A stretch of 64,000 nucleotides of DNA, taken from contig JANRIH010000036.1 in assembly GCA_033765145.1 (NCBI GenBank), positions 62,001 through 126,000 of the forward strand, read 5' to 3'. This DNA is from JAGVSR01 sp033765145. GTDB taxonomy: Bacteria; Pseudomonadota; Alphaproteobacteria; Rhizobiales; Hyphomicrobiaceae. Below the pieces are notes generated by a model. The model was given only the letters and a program-made list of their open reading frames with translations. It was not told the origin of the DNA and ran no database searches. Positions 35,504 through 43,948 of this stretch are shown piece by piece. Position 1 is the first letter of the stretch. Each line of letters starts with the position of its first letter. Both the position numbers and the translations under genes were made by a program.

Positions 35504-37450
35504 CTACGCCGAGCGGCGGTTCTGTCGATTGGAAATGAGATCGTCGACGACCTGCGGATCGGCGAGCGTCGACGTATCTCCGATGCTCGAATATTCGTCC
35601 TCGGCGATCTTGCGCAGAATGCGACGCATGATCTTGCCGGAGCGCGTCTTCGGAAGCCCGGGCGCGAACTGGATGAGGTCGGGCGTCGCGATGGGCCCGA
35701 TCTCGCGGCGAACATGCGCCACGAGATCCTTCTTGAGATCGTCCGATGCCGACTCGCCAGAGTTCAACGTCACATAGCAATAGATGCCCTGGCCCTTGAG
35801 GTCGTGCGGATAGCCAACAACGGCGGCCTCCGAGACTTTGGGGTGCGAGACGAGGGCGCTTTCAACCTCGGCGGTTCCCATGCGATGGCCGGAGACGTTG
35901 ATCACATCGTCGACACGGCCGGTGATCCAGTAGTAGCCGTCTTCGTCTCTGCGGCAGCCGTCGCCCGTGAAATACTGGCCCTTGTAGGCCGAGAAGTAGG
36001 TCTGCACGAAGCGCTCGTGATCGCGATAGACCGTGCGGGCCTGGCCTGGCCAGCTGTCGAGAATGACGAGATTGCCCTGACCGGCTCCCTCGACCACGAC
36101 GCCCTTATCGTCCACGAGTTCGGGGATCACACCAAAGAAGGGTTGCGTCGCGGAGCCTGGTTTCAGGCCCGTCGCGCCCGGAAGTGGCGTGATGAGGATG
36201 CCGCCGGTTTCCGTCTGCCACCACGTATCGACGATCGGGCAGCGCCCTTCGCCGACCACGTGATAGTACCATTCCCACGCTTCGGGATTGATCGGCTCGC
36301 CGACGGACCCCAAGAGGCGCAGGGACGAGCGGCTGGTGCGCTTCACGAAGTCGTCGCCCTGACCCATCAGAGCGCGGATCGCCGTCGGGGCGGTGTAGAG
36401 GATATTGACCTTCCACTTGTCGACGACGTGCCAGAACCGTGAGGGCGTCGGATAGTTCGGGATGCCCTCGAACATCAGTGTCGTCGCGCCGTTCGCGAGA
36501 GGACCATAGACGATATAGCTGTGGCCCGTGACCCAACCGACGTCGGCGGTGCACCAATAGATATCGCCGTCGTGATAGTCGAACACGTACTGGTGGGTCA
36601 TCGAGGCGTAGACGAGATAGCCGCCCGTGGTGTGCACGACGCCCTTCGGCTTTCCGGTCGAGCCCGACGTATAGAGAATGAAGAGCGGATCTTCCGCCGC
36701 CATCTCCTCGGGCGGGCAATCAGCCGAGACTTTCACAACCTCCTCGTGAAGCCACATGTCGCGACCGGGCTTCCAGGGGATGTTGCCGCCCGTGCGGCGG
36801 ACGACCAGCACCTTGACATCGTCAGGCGCGCCTTCGAGGGCGATGTCGGCGTTCTTCTTGAGAGGAACGTTCTTGCCGCCGCGGACGCTTTCGTCGGCCG
36901 TGATGATGAACTTCGACTCCGCGTCGTCGACACGGTTCTTGAGACTATCCGGCGAGAAGCCGCCGAAGACGATGGAGTGGATCGCACCGATGCGCGCGCA
37001 GGCGAGCATGGAGTAGGCCGCCTCGGGGATCATCGGCAGATAGATCGTGACGCGATCGCCCTTCTTGACGCCGTGCGCCTTCATCACGTTGGCGATCCGG
37101 CAGACGCGCTCGTGCAGCTGGCGATATGTGATCTTCTCGTCGAGCGTCGGGTCGTCGCTCTCCCAGATGATCGCGACCTGATCGCCGCGCGTCGCGAGAT
37201 GGCGGTCGATACAGTTGGCCGACAGATTGAGCGTGCCGTCCTCGAACCACTTGATCGCGACATTGCCGGGATCGAACGAGGTGTTCTTCACGCGCGTATA
37301 GGGCTTGATCCAATCGAGGCGGCGGCCCGCTTCCGCCCAGAACCCTTGAGGGTCCTTGACCGAACGCTGATAGAGTTCCTGGTACTTCGCGGCATCGATC
37401 CATGCCCGGCCAGCCCACTCGGGCTTAACCGGATACAGCTTGTCCGTCAT
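35504..37450 (-). CDS. acs: Acetyl-CoA synthetase
   Basis: Acs activates acetate with ATP and CoA. The 648-residue protein shows the adenylate-forming motifs YTSGSTGKPKGVVHTTGGYL (P-loop-like, full core seen), WCTADVGWVTGHSY, DTWWQTETGGILITP and the C-terminal TGDGCRRDEDGYYWITGR hinge. The regulatory Lys lies in the PKTRSGKIMRRILRK segment, the target of protein acetylation in other bacteria. Length and N terminus (KLYPVKPEWAGRAWID) are standard. It allows growth on acetate, important in purple bacteria. It is monocistronic and convergent with the Tad-like gene. Confidence 0.97.
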   Translation of the reverse strand: MTDKLYPVKPEWAGRAWIDAAKYQELYQRSVKDPQGFWAEAGRRLDWIKPYTRVKNTSFDPGNVAIKWFEDGTLNLSANCIDRHLATRGDQVAIIWESDDPTLDEKITYRQLHERVCRIANVMKAHGVKKGDRVTIYLPMIPEAAYSMLACARIGAIHSIVFGGFSPDSLKNRVDDAESKFIITADESVRGGKNVPLKKNADIALEGAPDDVKVLVVRRTGGNIPWKPGRDMWLHEEVVKVSADCPPEEMAAEDPLFILYTSGSTGKPKGVVHTTGGYLVYASMTHQYVFDYHDGDIYWCTADVGWVTGHSYIVYGPLANGATTLMFEGIPNYPTPSRFWHVVDKWKVNILYTAPTAIRALMGQGDDFVKRTSRSSLRLLGSVGEPINPEAWEWYYHVVGEGRCPIVDTWWQTETGGILITPLPGATGLKPGSATQPFFGVIPELVDDKGVVVEGAGQGNLVILDSWPGQARTVYRDHERFVQTYFSAYKGQYFTGDGCRRDEDGYYWITGRVDDVINVSGHRMGTAEVESALVSHPKVSEAAVVGYPHDLKGQGIYCYVTLNSGESASDDLKKDLVAHVRREIGPIATPDLIQFAPGLPKTRSGKIMRRILRKIAEDEYSSIGDTSTLADPQVVDDLISNRQNRRSA

Positions 37451-37598
37451 CGTGAGCGTCTCCCCAATTGATTTTTGCCGTCATTATGCGGGGGCCGTCT
37501 CGCGATCACAACTCGGCCGTTGGTCGAAACCTCGACCGTTCGATGAAAAGGACTGACCTAAGTCCAAGCTGCGGCGTGGGGATTTCCGCTTCGGGCGG

Positions 37599-38279
37599 CT
37601 ATGGAAGGCGCCAGACGGACGTGCGCTTCAACTCGGCGTCCTCGAGTTCTTGCGTCACCGGGACCTTGTATTCGGCGACTTCGACAAAGGCGTCCCTTGG
37701 GAAGTAGCTGCGGCGCGGATCGCCGACGAGGACCGCCGCACCCCGTTCGGCGGACGCGCGGGCGAAGCGCATGACCCGCTCGGCCAACGCGCGTTCGTAG
37801 AAGAGGTCGGCGATGAGGACGAGGTTCCAGGTTCCATCGTCCGTCGCCAGGAGATCGTCCGAAGTGGTCGCGATCTCGGCGGCGTTAACCGCCGCGTTCA
37901 AGCGTATGGACGCGATCGAAAACGGGTCGACGTCGGCCGCGAGAACGGACCGTGCGCCGGACTTGGCCGCGGCGATACCCGCGAGGCCCGAACCCGAGCC
38001 CAGATCCAGAACGTGCTGGCGTTCGGCCAGGGCGCGATTATCCAGAATGTAGCGCGCAAGCGCCTGCCCACCTGCCCAAGCAAACGCCCAGAATGGCGGG
38101 GGCACGTTCAATTCGCCCAGTTCCTCTTCCGTCTTCTGCCAGATCGGCAGGCTTTCCTCGGCGAGGTGGAGGCGGATCTCTGGCACGAGCGGCGGCGCCA
38201 AGAGGCGCGTGTTCTCGCGGACGAACCGTTCGAAGTCGCCGATGGCCGGCGGTGCAGAAACGGTACCCGCAGTTATCAT
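37599..38279 (-). CDS. Class I SAM-dependent methyltransferase, ETFB-lysine/L11-methyltransferase-like
   Basis: The 226-residue protein has an N-terminal helical part (RFVRENTRLLAPPLVPEIRL, LAEESLPIWQKTEEEL), the PPPFWAFAWAGGQALARYIL segment and a SAM-binding motif LDLGSGSGLAGIAAAKSGA with VLAADVDPFS, then NLVLIADLFYE. This pattern matches the family that includes ETFB-lysine methyltransferase (formerly METTL20). Its substrate in bacteria is probably the electron-transfer flavoprotein beta subunit; that is inference from the family. Its ATG overlaps the stop of the upstream EVE-domain gene (ATGA), so the two are translationally coupled. Confidence 0.85.
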   Translation of the reverse strand: MITAGTVSAPPAIGDFERFVRENTRLLAPPLVPEIRLHLAEESLPIWQKTEEELGELNVPPPFWAFAWAGGQALARYILDNRALAERQHVLDLGSGSGLAGIAAAKSGARSVLAADVDPFSIASIRLNAAVNAAEIATTSDDLLATDDGTWNLVLIADLFYERALAERVMRFARASAERGAAVLVGDPRRSYFPRDAFVEVAEYKVPVTQELEDAELKRTSVWRLP

Positions 38280-38749
38280 GGCGTGACGAGTTTTTTCAGA
38301 TCGAGGCCACCCATCCGGCAGACTTCGCGCCATTCCTGTTCCGTCACAGGCTGAACGGAGAGCCGCGTGTTGTTGACGAGAACCATGGCCGCGAGCTTTC
38401 CATTCGCTTTGGCGTCGTCGATCGACACCGGGCGCGCGACTGGCACCACCGCCCTGACGTCGACGCAATCCCATTTCCCGGTGTCGTCGGTCGGATCGGG
38501 GTGCGCTGTCGCGATCACCTCGAGGATACCCACGATCTCCTTGCCGATGTTGGAATGATAGAAGAACCCGCGATCGCCGAGCTTCATCGCGCGCATGTTG
38601 TTGCGCGCCTGATAATTCCTGACGCCGGTCCAGGGTTCGCCCGCGGGCCCCTTCGCGACGAGGTCGTCCCACGAAAAAACGTCCGGTTCAGACTTCATGA
38701 GCCAGTAGGCCGACGGTGCGGCAGGCTTCGATTTCGGCCGCGTTGGCAC
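38276..38749 (-). CDS. EVE domain protein
   Basis: The 157-residue product is a single EVE domain: AYWLMKSEPDVFSWDDLVAK at the N terminus, WTGVRNYQARNNMRAMKLGD, FFYHSN, and the C-terminal SVQPVTEQEWREVCRMGG. EVE domains belong to the PUA/YTH-like fold and bind modified bases in DNA or RNA; stand-alone members occur in many Proteobacteria. I chose GTG at 38749 because GGGGAG lies about eight bases upstream and the domain begins 12 residues later. It overlaps the methyltransferase gene by 4 bp. The pairing is widespread enough to suggest co-expression, without proof of joint function. Confidence 0.87.
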   Translation of the reverse strand: MPTRPKSKPAAPSAYWLMKSEPDVFSWDDLVAKGPAGEPWTGVRNYQARNNMRAMKLGDRGFFYHSNIGKEIVGILEVIATAHPDPTDDTGKWDCVDVRAVVPVARPVSIDDAKANGKLAAMVLVNNTRLSVQPVTEQEWREVCRMGGLDLKKLVTP

Positions 38750-38954
38750 GCCGTCCACTCCCCGGAAGATTAGATCCAGGCGTTCTATAAGTACCGATCC
38801 GCCGGTTCGGCAAGCCGAACCCGGCCCGACCTCGAGGCGCTTTCCAACATGCGGATCGCGCCGTAACGTTAGGGACTCGGCCCCGTGCCGGTTGCATGGC
38901 GCCGAGGGCCCGCTCGGACCGCGGTGGTCCGAGATATTGAGACCATGACCTCGC

Positions 38955-40118
38955 ATGACTCCGACCGTCGTCCTCACCATCGGCCGGCTCCCCAAGGCGC
39001 TCGACATCGCGCGGAGTTTCGATCACGCGGGCTGGCGCGTCATCGTCGCGGAGCCGTTCGCCCGGCACCTGACGGGACTGTCGCGGTCGGTTGCCAAATC
39101 GATGACAGTCACGCCGCCCGCGACCAGCGTCGAGCGGTATCTCGATGATCTCGTCCGCGTCGTGCGCTCCGAGGATGCGCGCCTCGTTGTCCCCGTGTCG
39201 GAGGAGACGCTGTACGCGGCGCACCTGAAGAACCGACTCCCCTCGGGCGTCCAGGTCTACGGCATGGCGCAGGATCGCATCCTTGCTCTGCACGACAAGG
39301 CGCGGTTTATCGAGACTTGTCGCGGGCACGGCCTAGATGTTCCCGAGACGCATCGGCTGGGTACGCCCGAGGCCCGCGCGCTGGCGCAGAGGACCGCGAC
39401 AGTCGTCAAGCATCTCTACACGTGCTCAGGTCGCGGGCTTCGTGTGCTCGATGCCGGCGCAGACCTTCCGGAGCCTGATCCGAACGATCCGGCGATCGTG
39501 CAAGAAAAGCTCCAAGGGGAGCTCTATTCTACGTTCTCGATCGCCCACGAGGGTCGGGTGCTTGTGACAGCCGTCTATCGTGGTCTCGTGATGTCGGGAC
39601 CGGTGGCGGTTTGTTTCGAGCGCGTGGAGCGCCCCGCTGTCGCGGATTGGGTCGCGGAACTGATCCTCAAAGAACAGTGGAGTGGGTTCATCTCGTTCGA
39701 CATCTTTCTGGACCGGGACGGCCGGACTCGCGCCATCGAGTGCAATCCGCGCGCGACGAGCGGCATCCACTTTCTCGAAACAGCCGACATCGCGCCGGCG
39801 ATGCTCGATCCCACGGGCGTTCGGCGTCCGCGCTTTCGTGCACAATGGAAGCTTCAGCAGTTTTATCCGTGCCTCACGGAAACGCAGATGTCGCTCTTCC
39901 GCTGGGGTCCCTACCGGCAGAACGTCGGGCACCTGTTTACGGCGCGCGATGTCACGTGGAGCGCACGCGATCCTCTGCCGCTGCTGCTCCTGCCCTACGC
40001 CGCCTCGCAAATCATGATCGGCGCCATGCGGACGGGCCGCTCGTTCGGCGAACTCTCGACAGAGGATATCAGCTGGCGCGCGCTAGGGATCGCCGCGTCG
40101 GGCGCACCAGACACTTGA
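38955..40118 (+). CDS. ATP-grasp domain protein of unknown substrate
   Basis: The 387-residue protein has an N-terminal Rossmann-like part (VLTIGRLPKALDIARSFDHAG), a carbamoyl-phosphate-synthase-like ATP-grasp core (DKARFIETCRGHGLDVPETH, VVKHLYTCSGRGL, IVQEKLQGELYSTFSI) and the metal-binding end FDIFLDRDGRTRAIECNPRATSGIHF (quoted as AIECNPRATSGIHF). Such enzymes ligate a carboxylate to an amine or thiol. The substrate is unknown. It converges on the P450 gene, and the coding ends overlap by 50 bp (40069-40118), so both genes end in the same stretch of DNA. No carrier-protein or peptide gene is adjacent. Confidence 0.85.
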   Translation: MTPTVVLTIGRLPKALDIARSFDHAGWRVIVAEPFARHLTGLSRSVAKSMTVTPPATSVERYLDDLVRVVRSEDARLVVPVSEETLYAAHLKNRLPSGVQVYGMAQDRILALHDKARFIETCRGHGLDVPETHRLGTPEARALAQRTATVVKHLYTCSGRGLRVLDAGADLPEPDPNDPAIVQEKLQGELYSTFSIAHEGRVLVTAVYRGLVMSGPVAVCFERVERPAVADWVAELILKEQWSGFISFDIFLDRDGRTRAIECNPRATSGIHFLETADIAPAMLDPTGVRRPRFRAQWKLQQFYPCLTETQMSLFRWGPYRQNVGHLFTARDVTWSARDPLPLLLLPYAASQIMIGAMRTGRSFGELSTEDISWRALGIAASGAPDT

Positions 40119-41454
40119 TTTCTTCGGCGGGACTCGTCGTCAGGTGCGCGACCGGCCGCACTCTGTCAGGCTGCTCGATCTCGAAATCGAAGCGGCGGAC
40201 GAGGCGCGCGAGGATCAGGATGCTTTCCGTCGTCGCGAACGCGGCGCCGACGCAGATGCGGGGACCCTGACCGAACGGCATGTACGTGCCGGGTTTCAAA
40301 TCGGTCTCGCGTTCGGGCAGGAAGCGGTCTGGGTCGAACGCATGCGGATTGCGCCAATGAGCGTGATGGCGGTGAATGACCCAGGGCGAGACCATGATCA
40401 TCGCGCCGCGACGGAGCCGGAAGCGGCCGAGTGTCGTCGCATGGCGCGTCACGCGCGGTAGGAACGTGATCGGCGGGTAGAGCCGCAACGTTTCGCGGAA
40501 GACATTGCGGATATAGGTCATGCGCTTCGTGTGCTCGATCGTGATCGGGCCTTCTCCAGCGACAGCATCAACCTCCCGCCGCATGCGTTCTCGAACCTCG
40601 GGAACCGTCGCCAAGATGTAGAACGCCCAGGTCAGGACGCTCGCTGTCGTCTCATGGCCGGCCAGGAAGAACACGCCCAACTGATCGATGACCTCTTCGC
40701 GTGACAGCGGCTTGCCCGTGTCCGTGTCGCGGGCGCCGATCACGGACGACGCAATGTCGTGATAGGGCATCGCGCTCGGCCCCAGATGGGTATCCACGAG
40801 TTCGCCCAGGTGTCGCCGGATCGTGCGGCAGGCGTCGAGGACCTCCTGCCTCTGCGGAACGGCCTCGAACGGCTTCCCGAAGATCAGCCGTGCCAGCTCG
40901 ATGTGCGCCAGACTTTTTTCGAAGATCGCGAAACTTTCGAAGACGTCGCGCGCCGTACTCGACGCAAGGGCTGTCGAAAAGACGGTGCGCGTGATGACGT
41001 CGGCGGTCAATTCGCTCATGGCGAGATCGAGCGAGAACGACTCGCCGCTCGTCGCGCGCCGATCCAGCACCGCTTCATAGTCTTCGACCGCGGCGGCCAT
41101 GAAGTTGAACGCACGCGCAAGATGGATGTGCGAGAACGCCGGGTCGATCATCCGGCGCTGCCGGCGCCAGGTGTCACCGCTCGACACGAAGATCGAGTCC
41201 CCGATCAGAGGTTCGACTGCGCCAACCATGAGATCGTTCTTCGGGAACAGATCGCCTTCGTCGGACATGATGCGCGCGGTCAATTCTGGCGCATTCACGA
41301 TGAGGATCGAGCGCCGCGAATAGCCGAGCCAGCCGGCATCGACGCGATAGGCGCTGGCCGGCAACAGGCTCAAGAGGTCGCCGTCACCCTGCAGCATGAC
41401 ACGGGCCAGCGACAGGATCGGCGGCAACGGCCGGGGGTGGGGCGGCTCGTACAT
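40069..41454 (-). CDS. Cytochrome P450
   Basis: The 461-residue protein has all P450 landmarks: C-helix DTWRRQRRMIDPAF, I-helix FFLAGHETTASVLTW, K-helix ExxR in VFRETLRLYPP, and the heme loop FGQGPRICVGAAFA with the Cys ligand. There is no signal anchor, so it is a soluble bacterial P450; its sequence style is closer to the CYP4/CYP102-like clan than to CYP101. The ATG at 41454 (GAGG five bases upstream) is preferred over an in-frame TTG at 41484. It is divergent from a membrane-protein-crtD unit, with a double TGT-N12-ACA operator in the shared gap. A carotenoid or quinone substrate is possible but unproven. Confidence 0.92.
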   Translation of the reverse strand: MYEPPHPRPLPPILSLARVMLQGDGDLLSLLPASAYRVDAGWLGYSRRSILIVNAPELTARIMSDEGDLFPKNDLMVGAVEPLIGDSIFVSSGDTWRRQRRMIDPAFSHIHLARAFNFMAAAVEDYEAVLDRRATSGESFSLDLAMSELTADVITRTVFSTALASSTARDVFESFAIFEKSLAHIELARLIFGKPFEAVPQRQEVLDACRTIRRHLGELVDTHLGPSAMPYHDIASSVIGARDTDTGKPLSREEVIDQLGVFFLAGHETTASVLTWAFYILATVPEVRERMRREVDAVAGEGPITIEHTKRMTYIRNVFRETLRLYPPITFLPRVTRHATTLGRFRLRRGAMIMVSPWVIHRHHAHWRNPHAFDPDRFLPERETDLKPGTYMPFGQGPRICVGAAFATTESILILARLVRRFDFEIEQPDRVRPVAHLTTSPAEEIKCLVRPTRRSLARAS

Positions 41455-41540
41455 GAGGCCCTCGGGACCAGGGGCATCCGGCAATCGTCCGAATTCGTCG
41501 GTGCCGCAGCCGACGCCGACACGGGCAACACTTGAAGATG

Positions 41541-41584
41541 TGTCAAAACCCGTTCACAATTGCAAGCGTCATCGAGTTGAGACA
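41541..41584 (+). promoter_or_regulatory. Double CrtJ/PpsR-type operator before the membrane protein-crtD unit (shared gap with P450)
   Basis: Two 18-bp sites lie in tandem: TGT-N12-ACA at 41541-41558 and CGT-N12-ACA at 41567-41584, exactly 8 bp apart. CrtJ/PpsR represses photosynthesis genes in air by binding such pairs. The intact ACA ends point in the plus direction, as with the other pairs relative to their genes, so crtD is the likelier target. A possible promoter is TTGAAG (41532) with CACAAT (41555), 17 bases apart. No direct evidence of binding. Confidence 0.65.
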
Positions 41585-41595
41585 GCTTCAGCGTC

Positions 41596-42339
41596 ATGTG
41601 GCCATTCACCGGATTTGTGCTCGCGCACATCGTGACAGGGACAGTCGGTCTCATCACGTTCTGGATCGTCGTCGGCACACGCAAGGGCAGTCCGGCCCAC
41701 CGCTACTGGGGCAAGGTCTTCAGCTTCACAATGCTGGCGACGGGAACCATAGCGATCGCCATTAGCCTCTCGACGCTGATCGACCCGTCCGGCACGCATC
41801 CGCATATTGCTGATCTCGTGCTGGTCGAGAACATCTTCGGCTGGATGATGCTCTACCTCGCGATCCTGACCATCAATCTCGCCTGGCAGGGATGGCTTGC
41901 GATCACGAACGGCCGGGATCACGCCAAGAACCGCGCGTGGCACAACTGGGCGCTGCAAGCGCTGCTCGTCGCGGCGTCGCTCAATTGCGCCATCCGCGGT
42001 CTCGTCATCGGCCAGCCGCTCATGATTGGCATCTCGACCATCGGCTTTGCAACCGTCGCCACGAACGTCTGGTTCCTCATGAAGGATGTGCCCGCGCGGC
42101 ATCTGGCGATCAACGAGCACATCAAGGCGCTGGTCGGCGCGGGAATCTCTGTTTACACGGCGTTCTTCGCATTCGGCGCGGTGCGGATGATGCCCGACAT
42201 CGCGCTCAATCCCGTGCTCTGGGCCGTGCCGCTCGTCGTCGGGCTCTCGCTCATCGTTTATCACCAGCGCGAAGTCCGGAAGCGTTACGTGCCCGATCGC
42301 AACCAGAGTCCGATCCAAACATCGGCGCAGAAGGCGTGA
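41596..42339 (+). CDS. Polytopic membrane protein of unknown function, upstream of crtD
   Basis: The 247-residue protein has about seven membrane helices (near residues 5-26, 40-60, 77-98, 115-133, 137-157, 178-197 and 205-225). Conserved-looking features are HRYWGKVFSFTM after the first helix and HKN-like DHAKNRAWHNWALQ, plus several His (HIVTG, HPH, HIK) that could bind heme or a metal. The general look is of DUF2306-like proteins, but I do not recognise the family for sure. It lies 28 bp before crtD, same strand, behind a double PpsR-type operator, so it is probably expressed with photosynthesis genes. Function unknown. Confidence 0.75.
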   Translation: MWPFTGFVLAHIVTGTVGLITFWIVVGTRKGSPAHRYWGKVFSFTMLATGTIAIAISLSTLIDPSGTHPHIADLVLVENIFGWMMLYLAILTINLAWQGWLAITNGRDHAKNRAWHNWALQALLVAASLNCAIRGLVIGQPLMIGISTIGFATVATNVWFLMKDVPARHLAINEHIKALVGAGISVYTAFFAFGAVRMMPDIALNPVLWAVPLVVGLSLIVYHQREVRKRYVPDRNQSPIQTSAQKA

Positions 42340-42367
42340 CGGAAACCGTCCAAGGAGCGCCCGCCTC

Positions 42368-43915
42368 ATGAAACGACTCCGCGTCGTCGTCATTGGTGCG
42401 GGCGCGGGGGGACTTGCCGCCGCCGTCGATCTCGCGCGGAACGGCGCGGACGTCACGGTCCTCGAACGCGCCGCATCTCCAGGCGGCAAGATGCGTCAGG
42501 TCGTGGTCGATGGTCACGGGATCGACGCGGGGCCGACCGTCTTCACGATGCGCTGGATCTTCGAGGGTCTTTTTCGCGATTCGGGGGCGGACCTTTCATC
42601 TGCTTTGACGCTCACACCTGCTGTCGTCCTCGCCCGCCACGCCTGGACCACAGGCGGGACACTCGACCTCTTTGCCGACATCACACGTTCGGCGGACGCA
42701 ATCGGTGCATTTGCGGGCGCGAAGGATGCCTCAGGTTATCTGGCCTTCTGCAAACGGGCGCGGGACATCTACCGCACATTGCAGGGCAGCTTCATCTCGA
42801 TGGAGCGGCCGGCGTCCGCACTCGATCTCACCATGCGCGTCGGCTTCGGGCATCTCGACCAGCTCTGGCGAACGGCGCCGATGAAGACGCTCTGGGGTGC
42901 GCTCGGCGACTACTTCACCGACCCTCGGCTGCGGCAGCTCTTCGGGCGCTATGCGACATATGTCGGCTCGTCGCCGCTTTCGGCGCCCGCGACGCTCATG
43001 CTGATCGCACATGTAGAACAGGATGGCGTCTGGCTTGTCGATGGCGGGATGCGCGCCGTTGCTGACGCCATCAAGGACCTCGCAGAACGCAACGGCGCGC
43101 GGTTCCGGTTTGGCTGCCATGTGGCGGAGATCGTCAGCGGCCGCGGCGGCGTTACAGCGGTCAAGCTCGACGACGGCGACGTGCTTGCATGCGACGCCGT
43201 CGTGTTCAACGGTGATGCGGCGGCATTGGCGAAGGGCTTGCTCGGACGCAACGTCTCGGGTGCGGCGCCTGATGTCCCGCAAACCCATCGCTCGCTCTCG
43301 GCCGTGACGTGGTGCCTCCACGCCAAAACGCGGGGCTTTCCTCTGAGCCATCACACGGTGTTTTTCGCCGAGGACTATCCCTCGGAGTTCGACACCGTGT
43401 TTCGGAAGCGGCAGGTGCCAGCCCGGCCGACCGTCTATGTTTGTGCGCAAGATCGCGGCGCGCTCGAAGTCTCGGAGAATCTCGAACGAGAGCGCCTGCT
43501 CGTTCTCATCAATGCTCCCGCAGACGGGGACATCGCGGATGTCGCCTGTGGCGATGAGGCGACGGCGCTCTGGCAAGCGGCCCGATCCGTTTTCGCAACG
43601 GCGGGATTGCAGGTCGAGGCACCTGACACGCGGGCCGTGCTGACCGCTCCCGAACATTTCAACACGCTCTTTCCGGGAAACGGCGGCGCACTGTACGGCC
43701 GCGCCAATCACAGTGCGTTCGAGAGTTTTGCGCGGCCTGGCGCCGTCTCGAGCGTTCCGGGGTTGTATCTCGCAGGTGGTTCGGTTCATCCCGGCGCAGG
43801 CGTGCCGATGGCGACGATGTCAGGCCGGATCGCGGCGGCGCGCGTGATCGACGACTGGTCTCATTCCCGCGCCGGCACGTCGCGTCGCGGGCCCATTCGC
43901 ATCCCCACCCCATAG
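42368..43915 (+). CDS. crtD: 1-Hydroxycarotenoid 3,4-desaturase
   Basis: CrtD introduces the C3,4 double bond into 1-hydroxy carotenoids on the way to spheroidene or spirilloxanthin. The 515-residue protein begins with the FAD-binding Rossmann motif RVVVIGAGAGGLAAAVDLAR and GGKMRQV, has GIDAGPTVFTMRWIFEGLF typical of the CrtI/CrtD family, and ends with GLYLAGGSVHPGAGVPMATM (FAD C-terminal motif). WLVDGGMRAVADAI and FNGDAAALAKGLLG distinguish it from CrtI. AAGGAG lies before the ATG. It is probably co-transcribed with the membrane protein. It is convergent with crtI, and the stops are 33 bp apart. Confidence 0.93.
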   Translation: MKRLRVVVIGAGAGGLAAAVDLARNGADVTVLERAASPGGKMRQVVVDGHGIDAGPTVFTMRWIFEGLFRDSGADLSSALTLTPAVVLARHAWTTGGTLDLFADITRSADAIGAFAGAKDASGYLAFCKRARDIYRTLQGSFISMERPASALDLTMRVGFGHLDQLWRTAPMKTLWGALGDYFTDPRLRQLFGRYATYVGSSPLSAPATLMLIAHVEQDGVWLVDGGMRAVADAIKDLAERNGARFRFGCHVAEIVSGRGGVTAVKLDDGDVLACDAVVFNGDAAALAKGLLGRNVSGAAPDVPQTHRSLSAVTWCLHAKTRGFPLSHHTVFFAEDYPSEFDTVFRKRQVPARPTVYVCAQDRGALEVSENLERERLLVLINAPADGDIADVACGDEATALWQAARSVFATAGLQVEAPDTRAVLTAPEHFNTLFPGNGGALYGRANHSAFESFARPGAVSSVPGLYLAGGSVHPGAGVPMATMSGRIAAARVIDDWSHSRAGTSRRGPIRIPTP

Positions 43916-43948
43916 GGACGCAGAGAATAGGAGCAAGACACTCGTGCG

